From: Desulfobacterales bacterium
GTDB taxonomy: Bacteria > Desulfobacterota > Desulfobacteria > Desulfobacterales > BuS5
Reading direction: 5' to 3'
Length of the DNA stretch: 6,397 bases
Assembly (NCBI GenBank): GCA_020056865.1
Contig: JAGVGX010000168.1
Location: forward strand, 1 to 6,397
Shown here: positions 1-6,281 of the stretch, piece after piece
How positions within the stretch are numbered: the stretch's first letter is position 1
Layout of the letters: each line of letters opens with the position of its first letter
The notes under the pieces: model-generated
What the model was told of the DNA's origin: nothing
Databases searched by the model: none
The model's input: only the letters and a program-made list of their open reading frames with translations
Translations under genes and position numbers: made by a program

Positions 1-3
1 GTT

Positions 4-61
4 AAAGTGGACACTTCGAAAATCATGTTATAAGAACCAGCTTAAAAGAGGTGTCCATTTT
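4..61. repeat. Short inverted repeat, possible insertion-sequence or MITE remnant
   Basis: The arm AAAGTGGACAC at 4-14 is matched in inverted orientation by GTGTCCATTTT at 51-61 (10 of 11 positions), with 36 bases between. Ends carrying GTGTCCA next to T-rich sequence are common in IS3-like elements, so this could be a relic of IS ends or a tiny MITE. No transposase is present and the left arm may extend beyond the window. The IS assignment is inference; only the inverted repeat is seen. Confidence 0.4.
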
Positions 62-170
62 TATTTGACCAGATCAGATCACTTATACGAGACAAGCAAC
101 AAACCCGACATTTTATTTGCTATGAAAATTGGACATATTGAAATGCTGTTGACAAATCCATTAAATGCCC

Positions 171-198
171 TTGACATGGATAAATTAAATGATATAAT
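171..198 (+). promoter_or_regulatory. Perfect-consensus sigma70-type promoter for RNA element A
   Basis: TTGACA at 171-176 and TATAAT at 193-198 are both perfect consensus hexamers, separated by 16 bases. Transcription would begin near 205, at the foot of the first hairpin of RNA element A. A second TTGACA at 149-154 has no good partner. The stretch AAATTAA inside the spacer recurs in the promoter of the paralogous element near 6117, so the promoter itself looks duplicated. Its strength suggests constitutive transcription controlled downstream. Confidence 0.8.
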
Positions 199-204
199 TG
201 ATAA

Positions 205-326
205 AAAAAGACAAGAAGTCTTTTTATTTTTAATAAAAGCAAGCGTCAAATATAAAAAATATTTATTCAAGGCCATGAAGGCAAAAAACAGATAGAAGTC
301 TGTGTTGCTTTCGTGGCTTTTTTTTT
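205..326 (+). ncRNA. Candidate small RNA or leader RNA, copy A
   Basis: No known family is recognised. The predicted ~120-nt transcript starts 7 bases after the TATAAT box. In order it contains: a 5' hairpin (205-212 pairing with 218-225, loop AAGAA); an A/U-rich hairpin (248-253 with 259-264); and a long 3' hairpin followed by nine T (272-326). Bases 207-226 are identical to 6156-6175 near the other end of the window, where the same order of promoter, 5' hairpin and terminator occurs. The middle section is not conserved in sequence. It lies 89 bases upstream of the porin start, so it could be a free sRNA or an attenuating leader of the porin-nikK-nikL operon. The ends are inferred from promoter and terminator positions. 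Confidence 0.6.
272..326 (+). terminator. Intrinsic terminator of RNA element A, possible attenuator
   Basis: GCCATGAAGGCA at 272-283 pairs with TGCTTTCGTGGC at 306-317, allowing two G-U pairs. An inner stem ACAGA/TCTGT is capped by a 6-base loop. Nine consecutive T follow at 318-326. The T-run orients it rightward. No gene ends just before it on the + strand, so it ends the short RNA started at about 205 or attenuates transcription into the porin operon. Confidence 0.85.
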
Positions 327-414
327 ATGTGGAGGCAAGCCATGTTGTTTTAAGGTTACCGGCACATGGAAAATATTGCTGGCGCTTAATAAAATTAAAG
401 AAAGGAACAGATAT

Positions 415-1716
415 ATGAAAAGATTAATGTTCATTGCTTTAGCGCTTGTTTCTATCAGTTGTATGCTTAGTGCTTCTGCACGATGTGAGGAGGTATCTGT
501 TGAAGATATCATCAAAGAACTCGGAGCGCTGAAAGAGAGGATAGGTCAGCTTGAAAAGAATCTGGCCGAAAAGGATCAGGAGATTGAGGCCTTAAAAAAG
601 CAGACGTCCCATATCATCGGGCATCCTGAAGAACGCTTGCCGCTAAAAACTGAGGAAGACAAAAAAGCTTTGGGATTAAGCGACAGGATTAAATTATCCG
701 GTATTATTGAGGCGGAGTTTGGCAGTGATAAACACAAAGTGAACGATCCTGCTACGGGTCGCCATACAGGTTTGCACGATGATGATATTACCCTTGCGAC
801 AGTGGAATTAGGCGTGGATGCGGACATCAATACGTACACAAAAGGGCGTCTTCTTTTTCTTTACGAGGAGGACGAGGATGAGGACCGGGTGCGCATTGAT
901 GAAGGGACAATCAAGATAGGCGGTGCGGATGAGACTTTCGGGCTCTATGTTCTTGCAGGCAAATATTATCCGCATTTTGGCGAGTTGAAATCCTGGTTTA
1001 TTTCAGATCCTTTGAATCTTGAGATTTTTGAAATAAGAGAATCAGCCGCTCAGATCGGCTGTGAGAAAGACTGGTTTACCGCAGGCATTGGGGCATTTCA
1101 CGGGGATATCCAGGAAACAGGCAGGGACGAAAGCAGGATAAAAGGCTTTTTTGCGGATGCCAGCTTCCATAATCCTGAGAATACCCTGAAAGGGATTTCT
1201 TTGTTGCTTGGGGCCTCTTACCTGAGCAATGTGGCGGATACGGATACGCTGCAGGATGAAAACCATGTTGACCTGGATGTTGATGGAAATCCGGACATGC
1301 GGATAAAAGACTACGTGGACGGGATTGCCGCCTATCTGGTTGCCGAATACAGTCAATTCAGTTTTGTGGCCGAGTACATGACCGCTTTAGATGATTTTAT
1401 GGCAGGTGAGATGGCCTATGCTATGGATCGAAACGGGATTGCCCGATCAACCAGACCTGCGGCATGGAACTTCGAGGTTGCTTTCAGGCCTGTAGAAGTA
1501 CTTCAGGTTGCTGTTAAATATGAAGGTACGGATGACATGTTCGGCCTTTTTCCTGAAAAACAGTATGGAGGGGTGATAAGCTGGGAATTGTTTAAGTATA
1601 CAGTTCTTTCAGCTGAATATCTGCACGGAACATATGATAAAAACAATCGGAATGCAGATGGCTTGATTGAAGACAACAGGGATGTTGTTACCGTGCAAGT
1701 GGCTGTTGAGTTTTAG
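415..1716 (+). CDS. LbtU-family outer-membrane porin
   Basis: The product is 433 aa and probably forms an outer-membrane beta-barrel that admits a metal, siderophore or metal chelate. Residues 1-22 are a signal peptide with likely cleavage after ASA. Residues about 27-63 form a charged heptad coiled coil, as in porins with a periplasmic coiled-coil head. The remainder has alternating beta-strand character, including an acidic EEDEDED patch at 151-157, and the chain ends VAVEF with the terminal Phe expected for BAM recognition. Overall architecture and C-terminus resemble LbtU, the Legionella legiobactin receptor/porin family. The ATG at 415 is chosen because AAGGA at 402-406 lies 8 bases upstream and the signal peptide starts there; the frame stays open to a GTG at 313, inside the terminator. 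It is first in an operon with nikK/nikL-like genes, suggesting a nickel or cobalt substrate (inference). Confidence 0.85.
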   Translation: MKRLMFIALALVSISCMLSASARCEEVSVEDIIKELGALKERIGQLEKNLAEKDQEIEALKKQTSHIIGHPEERLPLKTEEDKKALGLSDRIKLSGIIEAEFGSDKHKVNDPATGRHTGLHDDDITLATVELGVDADINTYTKGRLLFLYEEDEDEDRVRIDEGTIKIGGADETFGLYVLAGKYYPHFGELKSWFISDPLNLEIFEIRESAAQIGCEKDWFTAGIGAFHGDIQETGRDESRIKGFFADASFHNPENTLKGISLLLGASYLSNVADTDTLQDENHVDLDVDGNPDMRIKDYVDGIAAYLVAEYSQFSFVAEYMTALDDFMAGEMAYAMDRNGIARSTRPAAWNFEVAFRPVEVLQVAVKYEGTDDMFGLFPEKQYGGVISWELFKYTVLSAEYLHGTYDKNNRNADGLIEDNRDVVTVQVAVEF

Positions 1717-1762
1717 CCTTGCTGCTTGTTATAATTTTGCAATTTTAAAAAAGGAGCGAAAT

Positions 1763-2545
1763 ATGAAAAAGTATAATGCTATATTAAGTGCGGGTTTTAC
1801 GGCAATTTTTTTGTTTCTGGTTCTATCTGTTCCGGCGTTTGCTCATTTCGGGATGATCATTCCGTCGGACGATATGGTAACGCAGTCGGAAAACCGCAAT
1901 ATTACACTTGACGTTAAATTCATCCACCCTATGGAAGGCCATTACATGAATATGGCAAAACCGGCTAAGTTCGGCGTTATTGCTCAGGGGGGAAAAATAG
2001 ATTTGTTAAAAAGTCTGATTGAGAAAAAAGTAAATGATTTTTCAACATGGCAAGCTGATTATAAAATTAAACGCCCGGGTGACCATTTGTTCTATGTGGA
2101 GCCTGAACCTTACTGGGAACCTGCTGAAGACTGTTTTATCATTCACTATACCAAAGTGATTGTAAATTCTCTCGGCATGGAAAAAGGATGGGATAAAGAA
2201 GCAGGATTGAAAACAGAGATCGTTCCCCTGACCAGGCCATACGGACTCTGGACAGGCAATATTTTTCAGGGCATTGTAAAGGTCAACGGACAGCCTGTAC
2301 CCTATGCAGAAGTGGAGGTGGAATATTATAATCAGGACGGCAAGGTTAAATGGCCTGCTGATCCAATGATTACCCAGGTTGTCAAGGCTGACAAAAACGG
2401 CGTGTTTAGTTATGCCATGCCAAAGGCCGGCTGGTGGGGATTTGCAGCCCTTAATGAGGATGAAGAGAAAATTAAATACAATGGAGAGCCAAAATCTGTT
2501 GAAATAGGCGCTGTGCTTTGGGTTAAGACACACGATATGAAATAA
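1763..2545 (+). CDS. nikK: Periplasmic DUF4198/NikK-like nickel/cobalt uptake protein
   Basis: The product is 260 aa. A clear signal peptide (1-27, ending PAFA) leaves a mature N-terminus starting His-Phe-Gly. The mature part has the DUF4198 pattern: an N-terminal HFGMIIPS strand, a His/Met-rich [10 protein letters not shown] segment at 55-64 that could bind metal, PYWEP at 117-121, and a C-terminal beta-sandwich with AGWWGFAA near 222-229. DUF4198 proteins called NikK accompany NikM/NikL in predicted energy-coupling-factor nickel/cobalt importers. AAGGAG at 1751-1756 lies 6 bases before the ATG, fixing the start. The gene follows the porin by 46 bases with no terminator visible between. Next comes the nikM remnant and then nikL, the expected K-M-L order. 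Metal specificity (nickel versus cobalt) cannot be decided from sequence. Confidence 0.8.
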   Translation: MKKYNAILSAGFTAIFLFLVLSVPAFAHFGMIIPSDDMVTQSENRNITLDVKFIHPMEGHYMNMAKPAKFGVIAQGGKIDLLKSLIEKKVNDFSTWQADYKIKRPGDHLFYVEPEPYWEPAEDCFIIHYTKVIVNSLGMEKGWDKEAGLKTEIVPLTRPYGLWTGNIFQGIVKVNGQPVPYAEVEVEYYNQDGKVKWPADPMITQVVKADKNGVFSYAMPKAGWWGFAALNEDEEKIKYNGEPKSVEIGAVLWVKTHDMK

Positions 2546-2561
2546 TAACAAAAGATCTCCA

Positions 2562-2566
2562 AGGAG
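2562..2566 (+). promoter_or_regulatory. Ribosome-binding site of the lost nikM, now serving a nikL fusion frame
   Basis: AGGAG lies 5 bases upstream of the ATG at 2572. It is the strongest Shine-Dalgarno in this interval and belongs to the nikM start (MHISAG). Because nikM is deleted, ribosomes loading here would read in frame into nikL with a 33-residue extension. Confidence 0.7.
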
Positions 2567-2571
2567 AATAT

Positions 2572-2725
2572 ATGCATATTTCAGCCGGCAATTCTTATCG
2601 AAGGGATCCTGACCATGTTTTGTGTGGGATTTTTAAGGAAAGCCAGGCCAGAGATATTTGGGGGGATAGGATGGAAGAGAATAATTTATTCAAAAAATAC
2701 CCGGGGTGTTACAGGATCGGGTTAA
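2572..2725 (+). pseudogene. nikM: nikM/cbiM remnant with large internal deletion
   Basis: NikM/CbiM is the membrane substrate-binding subunit of energy-coupling-factor nickel/cobalt importers, usually over 200 residues. Its hallmark N-terminus, Met-His-Ile (here MHISAG), is encoded at 2572-2589 behind a good ribosome-binding site. From 2585, in the next frame, the sequence reads PAILIEG then VGFLRKARPEIF, the typical C-terminal helix and tail of this family, and runs to a TAA at 2723-2725. Almost all of the membrane protein between is missing, and the junction (around GCCGGCA, 2584-2590) changes frame. The position between nikK and nikL is where nikM belongs. The tail overlaps the nikL start at 2671, as coupled genes often do. 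Family identity rests on short motifs and context; misassembly is an alternative to a true deletion. Confidence 0.8.
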
Positions 2726-3300
2726 ATCTGATTTTTATAATTTTATTTATATCTGCTACAGGCTCTAAGGCTTTGGCGCATAAGGTTAATATTTTCGGCT
2801 ATGTGGAAGCAGATACGATCTTTACAGAGAGCTATTTTAACGATGGAAGAAAATGTGTTGACTCAAGGATTGAGGTCTTTGACAGCGCCGGAAACAAATT
2901 ATTAGAAGGCATAACCAATAAAACAGGTGAGTTTTCTTTCAAGATTCCTGTGAAAACGGATTTAAAGCTTGTTCTCACGGCAAGTATGGGACATCGGGCA
3001 GAGTACATGATGCCTGCAAGTGGATTGCCGGGATATGACTCTTTGCAGGTTAAACAGAAAGCGCCAGAGGAAGGCATTGTAAAACAGATGGAAGCAGAAC
3101 ATGCCGAAATTGCTCAGGTTGATTTGGAACAGATTAAATCGGTAGTAGAGAACACACTTGACGAAAAGTTAAAGCCGCTTGTTAAGCTTATTGCCAAATC
3201 CCAGGAGCATCGGGTTTCCGTGACTGAAGTGATAGGCGGAATCGGCTATATATTTGGCCTTATGGGTGTGGTGATATATTTTAAAAACAAAAAAAAATGA
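2671..3300 (+). CDS. nikL: NikL-like membrane-anchored nickel/cobalt transport accessory protein
   Basis: The product is 209 aa. An N-terminal hydrophobic segment (about 16-36) ends in ALA, leaving a mature N-terminus His-Lys. Residues 37-115 form a small beta-sandwich of carboxypeptidase-regulatory type, with YVEADTIFTESYF, a TGEFSFKIP turn and MGHRAEYMMPA. Residues about 133-180 are charged and helical, and one transmembrane helix (about 186-204) is followed by a lysine-rich cytoplasmic tail. This N-anchor, periplasmic loop, C-anchor layout matches NikL, which replaces NikN/CbiN in NikKMLQO transporters. The ATG at 2671 is preferred because the upstream part of the frame (2572-2670) is out-of-frame nikM sequence, and because a 33-residue extension would make an odd signal peptide. 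An annotation using the stronger ribosome-binding site would start at 2572 (242 aa). No nikQ or nikO follows, so it lacks its transporter here. Confidence 0.8.
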   Translation: MEENNLFKKYPGCYRIGLNLIFIILFISATGSKALAHKVNIFGYVEADTIFTESYFNDGRKCVDSRIEVFDSAGNKLLEGITNKTGEFSFKIPVKTDLKLVLTASMGHRAEYMMPASGLPGYDSLQVKQKAPEEGIVKQMEAEHAEIAQVDLEQIKSVVENTLDEKLKPLVKLIAKSQEHRVSVTEVIGGIGYIFGLMGVVIYFKNKKK

Positions 3301-4113
3301 TTACTTAGATTGCATATCTGGATTTATGAATTTTTGGGGCACAAGGGTAACTCGTGGAGCCTTTCCGATAGGGCTTTCATCAACAAGAAGCTTGCAGCCG
3401 TAAACTTTTTCCAGCGTTTGGAAAGTGAGTACTTCTTCAGGAGTACCCAGACTCGCGATTTGGCCGTTTTTGAGTAGGAGCAACCGATCCGCATACATGG
3501 CGGCAAGATTGACGTCATGAGATACCATGATAATGGTGACGCCTTTTTCTTGTTTAAGTTTTTCCATCAAATCCATAATTTTTACCTGATGGGCAAGATC
3601 AAGAGAAGCTGTTGGTTCGTCCAATAGAATAATCTGCGGCTGCTGACAAATGGCCCTGGATATAAATGCTCTTTGCCGTTCTCCGCCGCTTAACTCGTCG
3701 CATTTGCGATGTGCGAGGTGTTCAATGTCTGTGAAGGCGATGGCCTGCCTTGCAATTTCTATGTCCTTTTCCTGTTCCATGCCCAGTATGCCGAGATACG
3801 GTGATCGTCCCATGGCGACCAGCTCGGTTACTGTAAAAGGAAAATCTGTTGCAGTCATCTGGGGGACAAAAGCAATTATTTTTGCAAGCGCTTTTCTGGA
3901 ATAGGTTTCGACTGGATGACCAAGGATTTCCAGTTTTTTCTTTTGTGGCTTTAGGATACCTGCAATTATTTTCATCAGCGTGGTTTTCCCGGAGCCGTTT
4001 GGCCCAATAATGATGAAAAAATCGCTTTTTTTCACGGTAAAGGAAATATGTTTCAAAACGGGTATCATTCCGTAAGAATGGCTTAGATGTTTTATATTCA
4101 GTGCTTGATTCAT
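3301..4113 (-). CDS. btuD: BtuD/FecE-type ABC transporter ATPase
   Basis: This is a 270-aa cytoplasmic ATPase powering the importer encoded just upstream on the same strand. All ABC motifs are intact: Walker A GPNGSGKTT (37-45), Q-loop VPQ (Gln85), signature LSGGE (141-145), Walker B ILLDEPT (Asp165, catalytic Glu166), D-loop SLD (170-172) and H-loop His199. FPFTVTELVAMGRSPY (91-106) is typical of the iron-siderophore/cobalamin/haem subfamily. It is the last gene of btuFCD: its ATG overlaps the permease stop in an ATGA. No strong ribosome-binding site is visible, so translation is probably coupled. Its stop directly abuts the convergent nikL stop. The cobalamin assignment comes from the partner binding protein; the ATPase alone would fit any type II metal-chelate importer. 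Confidence 0.9.
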   Translation of the reverse strand: MNQALNIKHLSHSYGMIPVLKHISFTVKKSDFFIIIGPNGSGKTTLMKIIAGILKPQKKKLEILGHPVETYSRKALAKIIAFVPQMTATDFPFTVTELVAMGRSPYLGILGMEQEKDIEIARQAIAFTDIEHLAHRKCDELSGGERQRAFISRAICQQPQIILLDEPTASLDLAHQVKIMDLMEKLKQEKGVTIIMVSHDVNLAAMYADRLLLLKNGQIASLGTPEEVLTFQTLEKVYGCKLLVDESPIGKAPRVTLVPQKFINPDMQSK

Positions 4114-5132
4114 CGCTTGGATCTTTTCAGAAGAATGATAAACAATGGCGCGCCTATTAAAGCTGTAATTACGCCTGTTGGTATTTCACCCTGTCCTGGA
4201 AGGATGCGTGCCAGCAGATCACAGAAAACCATGTAAGCGCCTCCGCCCAGGATACATGCGGGAACAAGAATCCGGTGGTCTGAGCCTAAAAAAAGTCTAA
4301 AAAGATGTGGAATAACCAGACCGACAAATCCTAACAGGCCACACTGACTGACCGTTATGCTTACCATAAAAGAAGTAACAACAAGAAGGGTTAGGGTCAC
4401 GGTCTTTACGCTTACACCCATGGTAATGGCGAGTTCTTTTCCGAGAAGGAGCAGGTTCATTGAATTGGAATACAGGAAAATAATTACAAAACATGGAACA
4501 AGAATCATAGATAAGATTCCGACCTGGCGGATATCGGTTATGGAAAGATTTCCCATAAGCCAGAACATGATGTTATGAAGTCGGGAGTCCTGTGTTAGAG
4601 AAATAAGAAACATAATTACTGCCGAGCAGAACGCGTTTAACATGACTCCTGAGAGAAGCAAAGAATCTTTTTTTAAAATCGTCTGGCCGGACGACATGAC
4701 AAGAATAAACACAAGGGTTGCCATGCTCCCTGCAAAGGCTGTTATGCTAACGCCAGGAAAACCTGAAAGCCCCATGAGGATGCCGATTATTGCTCCTATT
4801 GCAGAGCCTCCTGAAATACCCAAGATGTATGGTTCAGCAAGAGGATTCCGGAGCAGCGCCTGGAAAACAAGCCCTCCGAGAGAAAGGGTGGCCCCCACGA
4901 GAGCGGACAGCAGCGCACGGGGAAGCCGGATCTGCCAGATGATGACAGTTATCATGGGATCCGCATTTTTTGCTTCCGGTGGTATTCTGAACAGCGATTG
5001 AATAACCGCATGGATTCCATTTCCGGTGGGCCCCATGGAAATGCCCAGCGACATAGCCACAACAAGCAGAAGTAGTAGCAGAACAGAAATCAATAGAAGA
5101 CGTTTCAAAAGGGAAGGCTGCGTTGTGTTCAA
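4110..5132 (-). CDS. btuC: BtuC/FecCD-family ABC transporter permease
   Basis: This is a 340-aa inner-membrane permease of a type II ABC importer, with about ten transmembrane helices expected. Family landmarks are RLPRALLSALVGATLSLGG (69-87), QALLRNPLAEPYILGISGG (91-109), the coupling-helix region GKELAITMGV (231-240), GFVGLVIPHLFRL (268-280), and the C-terminal GEIPTGVITALIGAP segment (315-329). Length is normal for the family. The start is a TTG overlapping the binding-protein stop as TTGA. It is supported by GAGGA six bases upstream and by the hydrophobic first helix beginning at residue 9. It forms the translocation pathway for the BtuF-like protein and pairs with the ATPase downstream. 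Corrinoid is favoured over iron-siderophore because of the BtuF similarity and the nearby cobalamin riboswitch. Confidence 0.9.
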   Translation of the reverse strand: MNTTQPSLLKRLLLISVLLLLLLVVAMSLGISMGPTGNGIHAVIQSLFRIPPEAKNADPMITVIIWQIRLPRALLSALVGATLSLGGLVFQALLRNPLAEPYILGISGGSAIGAIIGILMGLSGFPGVSITAFAGSMATLVFILVMSSGQTILKKDSLLLSGVMLNAFCSAVIMFLISLTQDSRLHNIMFWLMGNLSITDIRQVGILSMILVPCFVIIFLYSNSMNLLLLGKELAITMGVSVKTVTLTLLVVTSFMVSITVSQCGLLGFVGLVIPHLFRLFLGSDHRILVPACILGGGAYMVFCDLLARILPGQGEIPTGVITALIGAPLFIILLKRSKR

Positions 5133-6034
5133 TTTCTATCCTCAAGCAATTCGGGGTGTATGAGTTTCAGCAGCAGTTCCAGAGCGTCTACGATGCGTGG
5201 GGTTGGTCGGTCAAAGAGATTGGAGTCGACGAGGTATATACGATGGTTTCTAACGGCAGGCAAGTCAGTCCAGCGGTTCCACTGAGCTTTGACACTATCA
5301 AAAGCTCCGCCTTTTGACATGGATGAGATAATAAAAATTTCAGGAGCAAGGGACAGCACCTGTTCCCAGCTAAAACGGGGGTAGGTGACCGGACCTTCGG
5401 CAAGATTTTTTCCTCCTGAAATTTCGATGAGTTCGTGGGTAATGGTGTTTGTGCCTACGGATACGATCGGTGAGATTCCAATCTGGAAGAAAACTCCGGG
5501 TTTGCATGTGGTTTGTGCCACCTGAGATTTTACCTGCTGTATTCGACAGCGCATATCCTGAACCAGTGTGTTTGCATTGTCGCAGGCATTTAACAGGTTG
5601 CCGATTTCAAGAATCGTTTGCATCAACGCATCTAAGTTTCTTGGATTCACGGCATAGACAGGTATTTTTAACGACTCCAGTTGTTTGACCACAGCCTTTG
5701 GATTTCCATCTTTGATGGCAATACACATGTCCGGTTTTAAGGCCACAATCCTTTCCAGATCGAGATGAATATATGAACCTACTTTAGGAAGTTTTGCCGC
5801 CTCATCAGGAAAATCGCTATACGTGGCTACGCCTTTGAGACGATCTTGTTGCCCCAGAGCAAAAACAATTTCCGTAATACTCGGCGCGAGCGATACGATC
5901 CGTTGCAGATTATCCGGGATCAGAAGGGATCTTCCAAGCTGGTCGGTAATGATTTTGGCAGCAGTATCAGAGGTGTTAAATGCGAATAATCCAAAAATAA
6001 CCGTTGCAACGATAAAGAGATGTCTATATTTCAT
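5129..6034 (-). CDS. btuF: BtuF-like periplasmic cobalamin/corrinoid-binding protein
   Basis: This is a 301-aa substrate-binding protein. Residues 1-26 are a signal peptide ending TAA; there is no lipobox, so it should be soluble in the periplasm. The mature protein follows the BtuF plan: RIVSLAPSITEIVFALG (45-61), LPKVGSYIHLDLERIVALKPD (82-102), IKDGNPKAVVKQLESLKIP (107-125), then the second lobe with FFQIGISPIVSVG (182-194), a GGKNLAE segment (207-213), WEQVLSLAPE (223-232) and DRPTPRIVDALE (275-286). Glu55 and Glu224 sit where the BtuF glutamates that dock onto BtuC are found. From memory of E. coli BtuF, the ligand-contact Trp in the first lobe is replaced by Tyr88, so the exact corrinoid or a related substrate remains open. 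The Met start is chosen from the signal peptide; no clear Shine-Dalgarno precedes it. It is first in the operon and overlaps btuC by 4 bases. Confidence 0.85.
   Translation of the reverse strand: MKYRHLFIVATVIFGLFAFNTSDTAAKIITDQLGRSLLIPDNLQRIVSLAPSITEIVFALGQQDRLKGVATYSDFPDEAAKLPKVGSYIHLDLERIVALKPDMCIAIKDGNPKAVVKQLESLKIPVYAVNPRNLDALMQTILEIGNLLNACDNANTLVQDMRCRIQQVKSQVAQTTCKPGVFFQIGISPIVSVGTNTITHELIEISGGKNLAEGPVTYPRFSWEQVLSLAPEIFIISSMSKGGAFDSVKAQWNRWTDLPAVRNHRIYLVDSNLFDRPTPRIVDALELLLKLIHPELLEDRN
5139..5143 (-). promoter_or_regulatory. Ribosome-binding site that fixes the TTG start of btuC
   Basis: On the minus strand GAGGA (5143 to 5139) lies six bases before TTG at 5132-5130, within the last codons of btuF. 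This good spacing is the main reason for accepting a TTG start; the next in-frame Met is residue 27, which would remove most of the first helix. Confidence 0.7.
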
Positions 6035-6100
6035 GGTAATTATGAAAGTGCTTTTCAGTTTTAAGTATTAGAAGGATTTTTTATTTCCGAGTGTATTTTT

Positions 6101-6129
6101 ATAATATCAAATGTTCTTGACATATACAA
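6101..6129 (-). promoter_or_regulatory. Candidate promoter of btuFCD
   Basis: On the minus strand TTGTAT (6129-6124) and TATTAT (6106-6101) are separated by 17 bases, giving a start near 6094 and a leader of about 60 nt. The -10 matches consensus at 5 of 6 positions but the -35 at only 3 of 6, so activator help or another sigma factor is possible. The leader is too short for a cobalamin riboswitch. The region overlaps the divergent promoter of RNA element B. Confidence 0.45.
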
Positions 6130-6145
6130 ATTAATAATATATCGT
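6117..6145 (+). promoter_or_regulatory. Candidate promoter of RNA element B
   Basis: TTGACA at 6117-6122 is a perfect -35. The -10 is less clear: TATCGT at 6140-6145 with 17-base spacing, or the overlapping TATATC at 6138-6143. The sequence after the -35 (TTGACAT, then AAATTAA) matches the promoter at 171-198, so the two promoters appear related by descent. The expected start is near 6152, just before the 5' hairpin. Confidence 0.55.
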
Positions 6146-6151
6146 TAATAA

Positions 6152-6258
6152 TTATAAAGACAAGAAGTCTTTTTACACGTTACAACCACATGGAATGTCT
6201 AAATCAAAGCCACGAAGGCACGCACAGGTTAAGTCCTGTATGCTTTGGTGGTTTTTTT
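6152..6258 (+). ncRNA. Candidate small RNA, copy B, paralogous to copy A
   Basis: The predicted ~107-nt transcript repeats the plan of the element at 205-326. It has a 5' hairpin (6156-6161 with 6167-6172, loop AAGAA), a short middle hairpin (ACAT/ATGT at 6188-6198) and a terminator hairpin with a T-run. Bases 6156-6175 are identical to 207-226. The inner terminator stem reads ACAGG/CCTGT here and ACAGA/TCTGT in copy A, a compensatory pair change supporting the fold. A separate promoter and a cobalamin riboswitch follow, so this copy looks like a free-standing sRNA. No known family is recognised and no target is evident. Confidence 0.6.
6209..6258 (+). terminator. Intrinsic terminator of RNA element B
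   Basis: GCCACGAAGGCA at 6209-6220 pairs with TGCTTTGGTGGT at 6241-6252, with one internal mismatch and two G-U pairs. An inner stem ACAGG/CCTGT sits at the top, and seven T run from 6252 to 6258. No + strand gene precedes it for almost 3 kb, so it serves the short RNA rather than a protein gene. Confidence 0.8.
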
Positions 6259-6281
6259 GTTCTGTGATTTTAAACTGTTTT

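Noticed and set aside
65..295. Rightward 76-codon open frame starting at TTG
   Set aside because: It contains the perfect promoter and the first two RNA hairpins, its Lys-rich composition tracks the A-rich DNA, no well-spaced ribosome-binding site precedes the TTG, and no family is recognisable. The sequence is better explained as promoter plus RNA.
313..414. Longer porin start at GTG 313
   Set aside because: That start lies within the terminator stem and would place 34 residues before a clear signal peptide; the ATG at 415 has a well-placed AAGGA.
327..414. NikR, Fur or known riboswitch site upstream of the porin
   Set aside because: I looked for NikR-like GTGTTAC/GTAACAC or GTATGA/TCATAC pairs, Fur-type repeats and cobalamin landmarks and found no convincing match.
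1667..1762. Longer nikK start inside the porin gene
   Set aside because: The ATG at 1763 has AAGGAG at 6 bases and begins a proper signal peptide; the upstream extension is porin sequence read in another frame.
2042..2551. Leftward 169-codon frame opposite nikK
   Set aside because: It is a shadow of the well-supported nikK gene, with no ribosome-binding site, neighbours or family resemblance.
3283..3325. Leftward terminator after btuD
   Set aside because: On the minus strand a T-run follows the stop, but only a 4-bp stem (AGAT/ATCT) precedes it; too weak to call.
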